Shown here: positions 34,079 to 47,934 of the stretch, piece after piece | How positions within the stretch are numbered: the first letter of the stretch is position 1 | Layout of the letters: every line of letters starts with the position of its first letter | Origin: Pomphorhynchus laevis | Taxonomy: Eukaryota; Acanthocephala; Palaeacanthocephala; Echinorhynchida; Pomphorhynchidae | Reading direction: 5' to 3' | DNA: 64,000 nucleotides | Assembly: GCA_012934845.2 (NCBI GenBank) | Contig: WNNJ02001749.1 | Span: 1 to 64,000 of the forward strand | Notes under the pieces: model-generated | Databases searched by the model: none | Told to the model about the DNA's origin: nothing | What the model saw: only the letters and a program-made list of their open reading frames with translations | Position numbers and translations under genes: made by a program

Positions 34079-36516
34079 TCTTCGTGGCCTTAGGTCCAGT
34101 GGGATCTGAGCCCTCCAACCAATCAAACACGCTGCCTTACGACTAAACCACCCGGTGTCTTTTACCCCCCCCCGAAGAATCCAATCGGCGCGGACTATGC
34201 TGGGTAAAGCGAGAGATAAAGAGCTTAAGAAACCTTAGCCTTTGCTCTGGGGGACGTTCTCTTGAGAACAAGACTAATCCCGAGATAGCCCAAGTGGCCC
34301 AGAAGCGCACCTGAGCTTCTCCTTTCAATGACAAATGCTGGGCCCGTTTTAGGGCCCACCTAGCTCTCTTCAGGATACGTTTAAGTATATTTGTCGGAGT
34401 ATAAAATAAGATTGGACTTGGATAGCTGGTCTCTTAATCTTAAAAAAACGGCTGATGTTCGACTAAATCTTTGCACCTGCGTTCAGAGAAGAGGGCTGTG
34501 GTGTCATCAGCGTATATCACTAGACGTTGTTCGCGTTTAAATATTTTGAACAGTTCAACGGAGGCAGCAAGAAACAAGATAGAAGAAATAGGGAAGCCTT
34601 GGGACACACCCGTAATAGGATAGAACTGACGTGCATCAGGGTTATCTTCATAAAAGAATCGCTTGGTGTACAACAGTATTTCCACCCTGTTAACAATTAT
34701 CACAGGCAGCCCGTGGGATCTGATAGAGGAGATAACAAAAGGAGTGAAGATGCGGACAAATGCAGCAGAAAAGTCAAGGATAACATCCACAGCAAGTTGA
34801 GGACTATTTCCCTAACAGAACTGATGCATTTCACCTACTGTTGAATGAACCGGGCGACCTTTGACGAACCCATGGAAAACGGATGGGATTAAATCTCGTT
34901 TACTCAGATGATCGCAGATACTACGCGCAAGCGCTTTTTCGTAGATCGAGACGAGAAAGTTTTGAATCGATATGAGCCGCAGGTCTTTAGGACATGAGAC
35001 CGGATTGTTCTTTGGTAAAAATATTCGTCTGCTAATGCTGATGCCGGCCACATCGGATGGGGCGGCTGATAGCATTGTGACGGCCACTTCTCTTTGTTCG
35101 GCTATCAAAAGCTGACAGACACGAGAAGAAAGTAGAGCGACGGATTTAGAGGTGCCCAGGGAGGCCCCCAGGTGTTAAGAATATCTGTGACAGATATATC
35201 TCTACTCCTAAAGTCTCCTCAAGGCGGGATTGTTTGAGATGATTGAGTGGCTCCATAATTATGTAAGGATAGTGACTCCTCCAAAACTTTATCAATACCT
35301 ATTTTTTCAATCAAGCCCAACGCTCTATCGTTCCAACAGAAAAACTTCCCCTTCTTGAATATCTTCCAATATGAAGACTGGGCTAGATTAAGGGAATTAA
35401 TGCTTGCCCTATCCTTACCCAGTTGGAACCTATATCTAGTGCTCCAATATTCTTTCGGGAGAACTTGCCTGGCAGAAGCAGAGGGATTGGAAATACGGAT
35501 CATATACGCTAAGGTCTTGAGTTTTGTCGTAGTGGGACTGTAAATGTGACCTTTATAGGTAGTCGAAAGTATCGCGGAAGCTTGCGAAGAGAGGTAGGAA
35601 TTAAATTCGGTCAGACCTTCATTACCAATGCGTGGAAAGCGTTGGATAGCTGCCTGAAAGTATGCCACTAATAGGATCAAAGTGGAATCTCCTTCTAAGC
35701 AGTATATCTTCCTCTATCCGCCTACGAATCAGGTCATGAGAGGTTGACAGATGTTGTGACGACTGCTCTGTACAGAAGGGTTTTAACAACCACCTTTCAT
35801 GGAGCAGTAATAAGTCGAGGAGTAAATTCGTTGAGGTGCAATGAAAGCTGGAGGACGATGGTTTATGAATAAGATAACCGTTTTTTGCTCTGCGGATTGC
35901 TGCATTAACTTAACGACAAGTTCTGTCGTTGAAGTCCCAAAGTACCATGACATAGCCTTTGTCAATAATACTATCCAGGAGGTCACGGTTCTTGTGAATC
36001 TCCCTTGTACGGATGTAGACATTGGCTAGACTGAGGCGTTTACCGTTCTTACAGAGTGAAACTACTAAACAAGACATGGCTGGACACGTGTAATTTAAAA
36101 GGAGAAGGGGTCTTAAAGAGCAGTTAACTAAGGTCAAGTGTCCTTGAGATGAAGAGGAGTGAGGTGGGGTTATGTACGGAGTATGGTGGGAACAGATATG
36201 CTTAGGGATAATCGAGTAATGTCCTGGGGGAGCCGGATAGACCGCGTCTCCTGAAGGACTATAACATCTGCATCTATACCAAATAGAAGTCTAAGGGCAG
36301 AAGCACCTCCCGAATTCCACTGAATGATCTTCAGTGAAAAAGCCTCACGAGTACTATGCATTATGATGGATTAGTTGGAAGGAGATTGCCTACCTAGACA
36401 GAGCTAGGTGCAGGAGGGTTCCCCCCCCGCCACTAGCCCCATGCAGGTTCGGTATTTGCCTCTGTGCAGCTTCATTTCTCCTAGCTGTCATCTTCTTAAG
36501 CATTTTGCCAATCTTG
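34079..36516 (-). mobile_element. LINE-A copy 2, 5' truncated, mosaic
   Basis: Runs from the shared 3' end through RT (34440-35108; YADDTTALFS, SIYEKALARSICDHL) and endonuclease (35783-36361; LKIIQWNSGGASALR) to mid ORF1 at 36516 (RLAKCLRR), where it joins copy 2b. Frameshifts are present. Parts are almost identical to copy 3, others to copy 2b (see findings). Confidence 0.82.
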
Positions 36517-39450
36517 ACACATCAAGTTGATGGCTATTATCCCTGAAAAACTGATGCACTTCACCTACTGCTAAATGGACTGGGCGACCTTTGACGAACT
36601 CATGGAAACTAGGTGGGATTAAATTACGCCTTCTTAGATGATCGCAGATACTACGCGCAAGCTCTTTCTCGTAAATCGACACGATGGAATTCTGAATCGA
36701 AATTGGCCGCAGATCTTTAGAACAGGATACCGGATTTTTCTTTGGAATAAAAACACGCCTCCTAATGTTGATGCGGCCACATCGGAAGGGGAGGCTTAAA
36801 AGATTGTGACGTCCACTTCTCTTCTTTTTTCGGCTGTCAAAAGCTGACAGACACGAGAAGAAAGTGGAGCGACGGATCTGGAGTTGCCCGGAAGAGGCCC
36901 CCAGGAGTTAAGAATATCTGTGACAGATAGATATCTACTCCTGAAGTCTCCCAAGGCGGTATTGGTTGAGGTGATTGAGGGGCTCTGTAATTGTGTAGGG
37001 AAAGTGACTTATCCAAAACATTATCAATACCTATTTTTCCGATCCAACCCAAGGCTCTATCGTTCCAACAGACAAACTTCTTCTTGAATATCTTCCAATA
37101 TGAAGACTGGGTTAGATTAAGGGAATTAATGCTTGCCCTATCCTTACCCAGTTAGAACCTATATCTAGTGCTCCAATATTCTTTCAGAGAACTTGCCTGG
37201 CAGAAGCAGAGGGATTGGAAAGACGGATCATATACGCTAAGGTCTTGAGTTTTGTCGTAGTGAGACTGTAAATGTGACCTTTATAGGTAGTCGAAAGCAT
37301 AGCGGAAGCTAGCGAACAGAGGTAGGAATTAAATTTGGTTAAACTCTCATTACCAATTCGTGGGGAGCGTTAGATAGAGTGGCCTCGTTATTCAGGAGGC
37401 CACTCTTATAGGATCAAAGTGGAATCTCCTTCGAAGCAGCGTATCCTCTTCTATCCGCCAACAAATCAAGTCATGAGAGGTGGATAGATGTTGTCGATAC
37501 TGCTCCGTACTATGGGATTTCAACAACCATTTTTCATGGAGCAGTAATAAGTCGTTGAGTGAATTTGTTGATGTGCCATGAAAGGTTGGGGACGGTGGTT
37601 TATGTATAAGGTAATCGTTCCTGGCTCTGCGGAGTGCTGCATTAATCCAACGATCAGTTCTGTCGTTGAAGTCCCCGAGTAACATGTCGTAGCCGCTATC
37701 TATAAATCTATCCAGGAGGTCACAATTTTTATAAATCTCACCTGAACTGACGTAGACATTGGCTGGACTTGTCTACGTCAGTTCATTGTTTACCGTTTTT
37801 ACATAGTGATATAACTTAACAAGAAAGGTCTGGACAAGAATAGTTGAGTAGCAGGAAAGATCTTATGGATCATTTAACTGGGGTTAGAAGACCTTGAGAT
37901 GAAGAGGAGTGAGGCGCGGTTATGTATGGAATAATTGGTTGTAGATGTGCTTTTGAATAAATCGATTAGTGTTGGGGGAGCTGGATATACCGCGTATCGG
38001 GAAGGACTGTAACATCTGCATATCTACCAGATAAAAGTCCAAGGGCAGAAGCTCCACCCGAATTTCACTGAAGGATATTTAGTGAAAAAGGCTCACGAGT
38101 ACTCTGCATTGTATTAGGTTAGCTGGGTTGGATTGTCTTCCCCTAGACGGAGCGAGTGGCGGAAAGTTTGCTTTTTCTGCCACTGGCGCAGTCCAGAGTA
38201 GGTACTTGCCCATGGGCTTTATCTTCATTTCCAAGGGAGGCCTTTCTCTGTTTATACATCTCTCCGACTTTAATAGGGGGAGTAATGTGAACTGACGCCC
38301 CCCCCACCTTTTTTTGACTCCGGTACCAATTGCTTAGTTATTTCTGTAGGTGTGATATGTGAGGACAATAGTTTAGAAATCAAACAATTCATTTTGTTGA
38401 GGATACTATTCTTATTGGAATCTAGTAACCGAATAATGTCCATATCCGTCATCCTGAAAGCTGCAACGCAGGCTGAATCAGTAAACGGCTTTGCATATTT
38501 GGGAGCTTGGCATATGTAAGTTCTTCTATAGCTTTTGAAATAATTACACTTCCGGGACCATGCGGGATGGTGACCTTTACAATTCGAGCAGACAGGGAAA
38601 GCCTCGCATTTCGCCCCCTTCAGAAGGCTAACACAGGAGTCGGAGCTACAGACTCCACAAATTTGCGGGGTAGTGCATGTAGACCCCAAATGCCCCCACT
38701 GATGACATGCATTGCAGTGGGGTAGGTCATGTTGTCTTCTTCTAAGATAGAAAATCTCAGGTTGTACCCCAGGAAGCGGTTAGATGCAGACATGGCTAGA
38801 ATCTCAGCATGGCCGGAATTAACAGAGCAAAAGGCAATCGGTAAATCATTGCCGGTCTTACTTTTAACCGGACGAACCGACGACAGTTTGTTTAGTGTTT
38901 TCAGTGAGTTCAAATCCTCCACCTCTAAGTGAGAATGGAAATTAGTTGTTTTAACAGAAGCCTGGATAGGCTTAAATTCCAACTTTCATAAGTGTGTGAG
39001 ATTCTTCACAAAAAATTACTGTATTCGTTGGTTAGATCGGTAGTTGTAAAAGAAATCTTTATACTGGACTCGTACAATCGAACAGAGTTGAAAAAATACG
39101 GTTATTATGATCATTTACGAAGACACGAAGGAAGGTATTGAAAATATTATGTCTAGCAATAGGCTGTTTGAAAGTAATAATCACAAAGTTTTTTTGTTTG
39201 GGGATGGGGGAAGTACCCCTGCATCCTGTTTAGAATTGGACAACAAAACTTGGTCTCTTGCAGCGGAAGAACAGTTAAAACTCTTACCAAAATCCGCCTT
39301 TTCCATTTCAAAAACACTATTCTTTGATCGTCCATCGAACACTTTTTCGGTATATGACAAATGTCAATTTTTCAAAAATACTAATAATAAAGATTTTATT
39401 ATATAACAAAAACATTAAGCAAAAGACATAAATTTCATAAATGTCAGTTA
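36517..39450 (-). mobile_element. LINE-A copy 2b, lacks the 3' half of RT
   Basis: Starts abruptly inside RT (SIYEKELARSICDHLRRR), then endonuclease (LLGDFNDRTDRWINAALRRA, 37685-37600) and ORF1 (38982-38270) with zinc-knuckle residues and CGVCSSDSC. ORF1 N-terminal readings reach about 39335. The missing 3' part and the sharp edge at 36516/36517 show a deletion or recombination join with copy 2. Confidence 0.8.
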
Positions 39451-39524
39451 AGTTAAAGAAACAGTCAGTTAAGCCAAAACCGCACTGTTATCTTTAATTC
39501 TTTTCATGCGCCTTCTCTTTCTTT

Positions 39525-42500
39525 ATGGCTTCAAATCCAGCAGGATCTGAGCCCCCAACCGATCCAACACGCCGCCTTCCGACTGAACCACCCAAGGTCT
39601 TTCACCCCCCCCCGAAGAATCCAATCGGCGCGGACTATGCTGGGTAAACGAGAGACGAGGAGCTTAACGAACCTAGTCTTTGCTATGGGAACGTCCTCTC
39701 GAAAAGAAGACTAATACCGAGATAGCCCAAGTGCCCCAAAGGCGCACCTGGGTTTTCCCTTTCAACGACGGATGCTGAACCCGTTTCAGGGCCCACCTAG
39801 CTTTCTTCAGGATACGTTTAAGTCTATCCAGGTCAGTTTTCGCCTACCAGTTCACCGTAACGGTGAACCCCAGGCATTTTACTCGACTTGTGAAGGTGGG
39901 GAGTGGTTCAGAGGCAAATATGGAGGAGAGTGCTAATTTCTTAAGCTTTTGCTTTGTTGCAGGGGTGCCATGAAAGACGACCACCTGCGATTGAGCGGAG
40001 TTTAAAATAAGATTGGACTTGGGTAACAGGTCTTTTAATCCTAAAAAAGCGGCTAATGTCCGAGACAACGTGTTTGCACCTGCGTCCAGAAAATATGGAT
40101 GTGGTGTCATCAGCATATACCACTAGACGTTGTTCGAGTGAAAATATTTTAAAGAGTTCAATGGATGCAGCAAGATATAAGAAAAGAGAGAGGGGAGCCT
40201 TGAGGCACACCTGTAATAGGGTTGTACTTACGCGCATCAGGGTCGTCTTCATAAAAGAATCGCTTGGTGTACAGCAGTATCTCCACACTATTAGCAATTC
40301 TCGCAGACAACCCGAGGGACCTGAGCGAAGAGATAACAAAGGGAATGAAGATGCGTTCAAATGCAGCGGAAAAATCAAGGAAAACAGCCACAGCGAGTTA
40401 ATGACTATTCTCCTGACAAAACCGATGCACTTCACCAACTGCTGAATGGACAGAGCGACCTTTGACGAACCAATGGAAACCAGGTGGGATTAAATATCGG
40501 CTACTTAGATGATCGCGGATTCTACGCGCAAGCGCTTTTTCGTAGATCGAGACGAGGGAATTTTGAATCGAAATGGGCCGCAGGTCTTTAGCACAAGAGA
40601 TTTTGCTTTGAAATAAAAACACGCCTTCTAATGTTGATGCTGGTCACATCGGATGGTGTGGCTAATAGCATTGTGACGGCCACCTCCCTTCTTTGTTCGG
40701 CTATCAAAAGCTGACAGACACGAGAAGAAAGTAGAGCGACGGATTTAGAGGTGCCCAGGGAGGCCCCCAGGTGTTAAGAATATCTGTGACAGATATATCT
40801 CTACTCCTAAAGTCTCCTCAAGACGGAATTGGTTGCAGTGATTGAGTGGCTTTATAATTATGTAGGGATAGCGACTCCTCAAATACTTTTCAAGACCTAT
40901 ATTACCGATCCAACCCAATGCCCTATCCTTCCAACAGACAAATTTCTCCTTCTTGAATATCTTCCAGAAGGAAGACTGGTATGGATTAAGGGAAGAATTG
41001 CTAACCCTATCCTTACCAAATTGGAACCTATATCTAGGGTTCCAATATTATTTCGAGAGAACTTACCTGGCAGAAGCAGGGAGATTGGGGAGACGGAGCA
41101 AATACGCTAGGGTCTTGAGTTTTGTCGGAGTGTGACTAAAAATGCGACATTTATTTTATTGTCGAAAGCAACGCGGTAGCTTGCGAAGAGAGGTAGGAAT
41201 TAAATTCGGTTAAACTCTCATTACCAATTCGAGGGAAGCGTTGGATAGCTACCTGAAAGAAAGCCACTCTGATCGGGTCAAAGTGATATTCTCTTCGAAG
41301 CAGCGTATCTTCTTCTATCTGCCAGCGAATTAGGTCATGAGAGGTGGACAGATGTTATCGCGACTGCTCTGTACAGAAGGGTTTTAACAACCACCTTTCA
41401 TGGAGCAGTAATAAGTCGAGGAATAAATTCGTTGAGGTGCAATGAAAGCTGGAGGACGATGGTTTATGAATAAGATAACCGTTTCTTGCTCTGCGGATTG
41501 CTGCATTAACTTAACGACCAGTTCTGTCGTTGAAGTCCCAAAGTACCATGACATAGCCTTTGTCAATAATACTATCCAGGAGGTCACGGTTCTTGTGAAT
41601 CTCCCTTGTACGGATGTAGACATTGGCTAGACTGAGGCGTTTACCGTTCTTACAGAGTGAAACTACTAAACAAGACATGGCTGGACACGTGTAATTTAAA
41701 AGGAGAAGGGGTCTTAAAGAGCAGTTAACTAAGGTCAAGAGTCCTTGAGATGAAGAGGAGTGAGGTGGGGTTATGTACGGAGTATGGTGGGAACAGATAT
41801 GCTTAGGGATAATCGAGTAATGTCCTGGGGGAGCCGGATAGACCGCGTCTCCTGAAGGACTATAACATCTGCATCTATACCAAATAGAAGTCTAAGGGCA
41901 GAAGCACCTCCCGAATTCCACTGAATGATCTTCAGTGAAAAAGCCTCACGAGTACTATGCATTATGATGGATTAGTTGGAAGGAGATTGCCTACCTAGAC
42001 AGAGCTAGGTGCAGGAGGGTTCCCCCCCCGCCACTAGCCCCATGCAGGTTCGGTATTTGCCTCTGTGCAGCTTCATTTCTCCTAGCTGTCATCTTCTTAA
42101 GCATTTTGCCAATCTTGATAGGGAGGCGGAATGGACTGAAGCCCCCCTCTTTTTTGAAGCTGGAACTGCCGTAGAAGGAGGAACGACTTGATTCGTACAT
42201 AGAACTGACACAACTTTCGTTACCAGATCTTCGTCTAAATACCGCATTGAAGAAGATGGCTTCAATGCGGTATTTAGACGAATATCGACTGCTCTCAAGA
42301 TGTCATCTTCCTTCAGACGATAGGCAGTGTGGTCGAAGGATACTGGAGACTTGATTTGCACCGACTTCTTGAGGAATTTGTTCATATACTTTAAAATTAT
42401 CACACTTCCTGGACCAGGAAGGATGCTTCCCGCCACAATTTAAGCAGTGTGGGGGAACCTATCACATATCACCGGACACAAGGCTCTACGTGTGGAGGAT

Positions 42501-42960
42501 CCACAAATCCCACACTTCTTGGACTTGGCACACATGGAGAAGCAGTGACCCCACGAATGGCACTGATTACAGTGTGGGTATGTGTATTCTTCTATTTCAG
42601 TGATTAAAAAGCGAAGGTTAAACCCTAAAAAGGGTTGCAATGTGAATTAAATAGCAGTTCCGCCTGCTCATTAGTGGCGGAACAAAAGCCAACTGATAAC
42701 GGAAATCCATTTTTGCCTCTAATAGAACGGAAGTTAGTAATGTTATAATTATTTTGAAGCATTTTTATATCATCATCTAAAAGTCAAGGAAGATTTGTTA
42801 TCTTCACGGAGGCTATAATTGGTTTTGTCTGCAATGTCCCAAAATTATGAAGAGAAGCTTAGAAGAATTTCCTATAATTCTCTAATATATTAGATGTTGT
42901 AAATGATACTCTGATTTCGCTGTCGAAGATTCTTATAGTGTTAAAAAAAACTGTCTTTGA
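39525..42960 (-). mobile_element. LINE-A copy 3
   Basis: 3' end at 39525 (GGATCTGAGCCCCC on the + strand), RT 39844-40622 (LDFSAAFERIFIPFV, YADDTTSIFS), endonuclease 41384-41962 (the MHSTREAFSLKIIQWNSGGA start), ORF1 42089-42900 with zinc knuckle YPHCNQCHSWGHCFSMC and CGICGS. Broken by several frameshifts and stops. A run of C at 42022-42030 lies in ORF1 as in copy 2. Confidence 0.84.
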
Positions 42961-43430
42961 ACTTAGCAGCAAAAGGCCGAAGAAATAAGTTAAATAACTT
43001 ATGCCTTTCTATCGGCTTGACAATCTTAATTATTCCCATATTTTTTGTTTCGGGACAGGATGTAGTTCCTCTACATCCCTTGCAACCAACGAAACGTTAC
43101 TTACCAAATGATCAGTTGGATTATTACCGGAAATTACGTTGAGATCGTCCAAATTTTAAATAATGTTACTCATTTTTGCTGTATACAACCCATTTACATT
43201 TACTGTTGCTTTGTCCCTTTACATTATAATGCAAGCCAGTAACTTTACTGATAAATTGGCTGCATTCGCCATATCAAGTCAACATATGCATCGTGTATCG
43301 TTGCATGATATGCTTATTGCCACTCCATCTGAAGTATTCACATTAGATGACAATATTGTGTTTATGCTGAGTGCAGTCCTGAATCTTACTAACGGTATTA
43401 TATAATGAAAACGGTTCATTAGCGCTGTAT
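42957..43430 (+). other. two short open frames of unknown nature
   Basis: 42957-43142 has no ATG. It contains a hydrophobic stretch, then an AG after a pyrimidine-rich tract at ~43057, and DVVPLHPLQPTKRYLPNDQL, so it could be an exon. 43163-43405 starts with ATG and encodes 80 aa ending FMLSAVLNLTNGII. Codon use looks better than random, but no family is recognised. Confidence 0.25.
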
Positions 43431-43559
43431 TTATATTTTTTTTGTATTTTTTGTGCAGAGCATTGCGGTATTCAAATATTACATTCAGTTATTCATTTTT
43501 TACCTATACTTCTTTTGAATCAATTCTAGCCTTTTGCTGTTCTTCATTTGGTTGATCTC

Positions 43560-43950
43560 AGTTTTTATTTGTCTGTGTGTATATTCACGGTTTTTCAATT
43601 GTACGTATAACAATTCCACTTTCTTTTAATAATCATTATCCGTGGAGCATATTTTTCGAATTCGGAACAATTCGTTTCGGATAAGCATTATTTTTATTCT
43701 AGGCCCATGCAGCTTCTTGCCTGTATTTATAAACACACACCAGCAAACTTTCTATATAATTTTGTCGGGTAATTGCTGTTTTTATCTTTGTAAATATCTA
43801 TATCTAAATATTGTATTTTATCGATACTATTTATAGTTCTTGTGAAATTCAATTCACTTTTCTATTTTATTCCGCCAAGAAGTCGTTGAGGGTCTCATTA
43901 CTATGATCCCATATAAAGATAATGTCATCGACATATCTTAACTACACCGT
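43560..43950 (-). mobile_element. PLE fragment (RT YVDD region), third family
   Basis: The minus-strand reading RYVDDIIFIWDHSNETLNDF is the PLE RT motif C. Downstream scraps read KYNI and LYRKFAGVC in changing frames. Heavily decayed and distinct from PLE-A. Confidence 0.6.
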
Positions 43951-43999
43951 AGGTTTTCGGATACATTCATTTATATAATTTCACTCAATACTGCTTACA

Positions 44000-46900
44000 T
44001 ATTGAAGAGATCGAACACTAGAGGTTTTATTCGAATTAATCTACAATTTGTAAATATTATAATATGTAAATAGTTTAACAAATAGTTCAACTAAAGGAAT
44101 GATTATGACATTCTTCCTCCGTCACGTATTCTTTGAGGTATCTAGGAGGTTTTCTCGCTCGAATTCCTCGTCGCAAGATATATGTGTTTTCCTTTTGAAC
44201 GGGAATGCTCTCTACTTGAACATCACTAGTTTCCTGTTCTTGCATCGTATCAGTATCATGCTGATTCGGTTTCCTCGGACTGGATAAGTCGGGACTTTGC
44301 TGTGACAGGTCCTGAATTTCTCGATGTTGCTCAGGTGTGAAGTTGTTTTCAGGGTCATGTTCATTGGTTGGGTACCTTGCCAATCGTCTCGTTGACACGT
44401 TCACTTCTTCTCCACTTAGTTTCCGAACTGCAGCATTGTGTCCATTTGATTAAACGATTTCGACTTGTGAGAATGCCGGGTACGATTTGGCGCTTGGGTT
44501 TTATCGAAGAAGAACATTTTCACCGTTGACCAACCAGACGGGGACGTTGTAACAGTTTTTTGAATTTCGCTTGAATGAGAACAGGCGTTGGTGAGGTGTC
44601 TCACCAGTCTATGTGCATAACAAGGAACGCAAAGACGATAGGACTCGTGGCAATACGAGTTCCCATTCACTCATTGGTTTCTTAATTGTTTTAAGGGCGA
44701 GTAGAATAGTCTTCCACACAATTCCGACAAAGCGCTCAGCTTGGTCGTTGCCGCGAGGGTTATAGCTAGAACTTTAGTGCAGCTTATTCCTCGAGCGTTT
44801 AATTACGTTCTAAACTCATTTGATTGGAAACATGACGCTTGATCACTGTGCACGCTAGCCGGGTACCCGAAAACACTGAATATTTGATTGAGGGAAGTGA
44901 TAACAGATGCCGAAGATGTATCTCTACATGGAATTCCAAAGGGGAAACGTGAATATTCATCGACCACACAAAGGATGTATTTGTTATTTGTAGTTGACGC
45001 CAAGGGTCCCTTAAAGTCGATGCTTAGTCGCTCGAACAGTTGCGTTGCCTTGATGACATGCGCTGTTTCCGGTTTGCCATATTGTGGTTTCAACTCAGCG
45101 CATATTTTACAAGATGAGACTATGTCGGTTACGTCCTTTTTGTCGTAGAGGAGTTCGTGAGCACGTACGTAATGAAACAGTCGTGTAATTCCCGGATGAC
45201 AGAGTAACTCATGTAGGCATTTGAGGTCATTTGTCGTTTGGCAAGAACAACAAGTTATCCTTGACATGGCGTTTGCAGCTTGATTGTTTTTGCCCGGTCG
45301 ATATTCAATTTCGAAATTGTACGGCGCTAATTCGATTCGCCATCGAGCAATCTTGTCGCTTTTAATACGATTCAACTGTTTTTTGGTCGAACATGAACGA
45401 CACAGATCGTTGGTCGGTAATCACCACGAAATGTCGTCCTAACAGGGAATGTTTCCAGTGTTTTAAGGCTTCTACAATAGCAAAGGCCTCCTTCTCTACA
45501 CCTGATTGTCGTAGTGCCGTTTTGGGCAGGGATCTGGAAAAAAATGCGATTGCTTGATTGACTTAACTGAGCACAGCGCCGATTGATGAGTAAGATGCAT
45601 CAGTTTCAACGGTTAATGGAAGAGTAGGATCGTAAGCACAGAGAAATGATTTTGAAATTTCCATCTTGATTTCCTCAATCTGTTTGACGACGGTTCGTTC
45701 AAGGGGGAAGCATTTCGATTCAACTAATGGACGTATCTTTGTCGAGAAAAAAGGAATCTGTCTAGAATAGTATGCGAGCATTAGAACCAGTCTTTTCAGT
45801 GATACTTGATCGTTAGGAATTGGGTAGGAAATGAAAGGCTTGATTCTCTGGATGTCAGGCTTAATACATCCATGTTGTATATTGTAGCCAAGGAAGTTTA
45901 GTTGCGTTTTGCTCAACCGAGACTTTTCGGAAGCGAATTTGATATTCAGTCGGTTGGCAACACTCATTAGGCGACTTAGTCTGTTGTCGTGTTCCTTGAC
46001 GTCTTTACCGCATACGATTATGTCGTCCATATACGCAAAAACTCCTTCGAGTTTATTATCGTCAATCAATTTGTTTATTAAACGCTGAAAAACGGAAACG
46101 GCGTTTGTGAGTCCGAATGGAATTCGTTGAAACTCATACAGACGACCTGAGGCTTCGAATGCCGTATATTGCCTATCTTCCTCGAGCAAAGGGATTTGAT
46201 AGTACGCACTAGTTAGATCGAGTGTGGAAAATACAACATGTGTTGCTATTTTCGAGATTAGACTATCGATGTTAGGCAAAGGGTACGCGTCCAGTGTAGT
46301 GTATGGGAATAGTCGACAACCATTCTTCGTTTGCCATTTCGATTTGTAACGACGAGAACCTGCGAGTGCCAGGGTGATCTACTTTCGCGGATGACGCCGG
46401 ACTTTAGCAGTTTTGCAATTTCGTTTCGTGAAAATTCGGCATTAGGTTGTGTTTGTCTTCTCGATTTTGTAACGACAGGAATAAGGTCTCTGGGTAGGTT
46501 TGGAAATAGTGTTAGTGGTTGAATGTTAATAACAGGTGCAGGTGTTACACTTGCAAGTGTTAATCCAGACAGATTTCCTCCAACAGGGAATGTAATCGAT
46601 TCATGTCTTCTCATAAATTCTCTCACGAATATAGCAATTGAGAAGTCTCTGGACAAGGGCGTCGATTATATAGCTTCGAGGATTGGTGTCAGCGTCGACG
46701 TTTTCAAAATTACACATGTCGGCCAAATCCTGGAGTTTTCTAACGAACTGCGGAATAGTTTTGTCTTGTCGACACGTGTGCAATTGAAATCGAGTGAAAA
46801 CTGTATTTAATGGTTTGCGAAACTTTTCGTCAAGGATGGCAAGTGCCGAGTCGAGCGATTGAGAATCTTTGATTTATTTGTACAGTCGCGACGACAGTAG

Positions 46901-47075
46901 TTCACCAACAAACTTCTTTTGTTCGTCCGTTACAGTGCCCTGCAATGAGACGAAGTTCAGCAGCTTCTGACGCTAGTGATTCCATTCGTCCTTGGCATCG
47001 GGTGCATCCGGATCGAGGTTGAATTGTTGCGGAATTATAAGTTTGTCCACCGATACAATTAATTCGAATAAATTG
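44000..47075 (-). mobile_element. Ty3/gypsy LTR retrotransposon, fossil
   Basis: Minus-strand order: gag-like DPDAPDAKDEW (about 47000), RT (46656-45563; LDLTSAYYQIPLLEED, YMDDIIVCG, FLGYNI), RNase H start (VETDASYSSIGAVLS), integrase (45375-44803; a HELLCHPG zinc-finger part and RLSIDFKGPL, VVDEYSRFPF, SVHSDQ), and a pol tail with RRGIRARKPPRYLKEYV. The gag-RT-RNaseH-integrase order is that of Ty3/gypsy. It is broken, with at least several breaks. Its end sequence is repeated at 47075-47525. Confidence 0.85.
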
Positions 47076-47525
47076 AAGAGATCGAACACTAGAGGTTTTA
47101 TTCGAATTAATCTACAATTTGTAAATATTATAATACGTAAATAGTTTAACAAATAGTTCAACTAAAAGAATGATTATGACATTCTTCCTCCGTCACGTAT
47201 TCATTGAGGTATCTAGGAGGTTTTCACGCTCGAGTTCCTTGTCGCAAGATATATGTGTTTTCCTTTTGAACGAAAATGCTCTCTACTTGAACATTACTAG
47301 TTTCCTATTCTTGCATCGTATCGGTATCATGCTGATTCGGTTTCCTCGGACTGGTTAAGTCGGGACTTTGCTGTGACAGGTCCTGAATTTCTCGATGTTG
47401 CTCAGGTATGAAGTTGTTTTCAGCGTCATGTTCATTAGTTGGGTACCTTGCCAATCGTCTCGTTGACACGTTCACTTCTTCTACACTTAGTTTCCGAACT
47501 GTAGCATTGTGTCCATTTTATTGAA
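47075..47525 (-). mobile_element. 3' end of a second gypsy copy, fossil
   Basis: About 95% identical to 44004-44455, covering the end of pol and the start of the terminal region, in the same orientation and directly abutting the first element. Only this end remains. Confidence 0.75.
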
Positions 47526-47704
47526 CAATTTCGACTTGAGAGATTTCGACTCCTCTTTCGCTCAAAGTCGTCTCGATACTGATGTCTCTGCGTTTCGATC
47601 TCTCATTTCACTAATCCTACCTGCTGATAATTCATCTCTATTCAATGAAATCTCTCCAATTTCTATATATTGTCTTACATCTAGCGATTCTGCTTCACAC
47701 TCTA

Positions 47705-47930
47705 AAGAGATCGAACACTAGAGGTTTTATTAGAGTATTAGGTTTTACACTAGAGGTTTTATTCGAATTAATCTACAATATGTAAATAGTTTAACAAATA
47801 GTTCAACTAAAGGAATGATTATGACACATATACCTGCGTAGGTCGGTTCAATCGCAGTAACCATGGCCGTGCTTATCATTTGCTTTTATAGGACATTATA
47901 TAATATAGGACATTTGCTTTTATAGGACAT
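47705..47930. repeat. LTR-like repeat piece left of LINE-B
   Basis: Shares GATCGAACACTAGAGGTTTT and GTAAATAGTTTAACAAATAG with the gypsy ends, then continues with ATACCTGCGTAGGTCGGTTC and CCATGGCCGTGC. The same sequence recurs at 50345-50480, so LINE-B lies between two pieces of it. Confidence 0.65.
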
Positions 47931-47934
47931 CAAG

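Noticed and set aside
33652-34146. 164-codon + strand frame
   Set aside because: Antisense shadow of LINE-A ORF1, whose sense reading (EVEKVMTVPVDPVKVSE and DVLPPIKKHANL) is on the minus strand.
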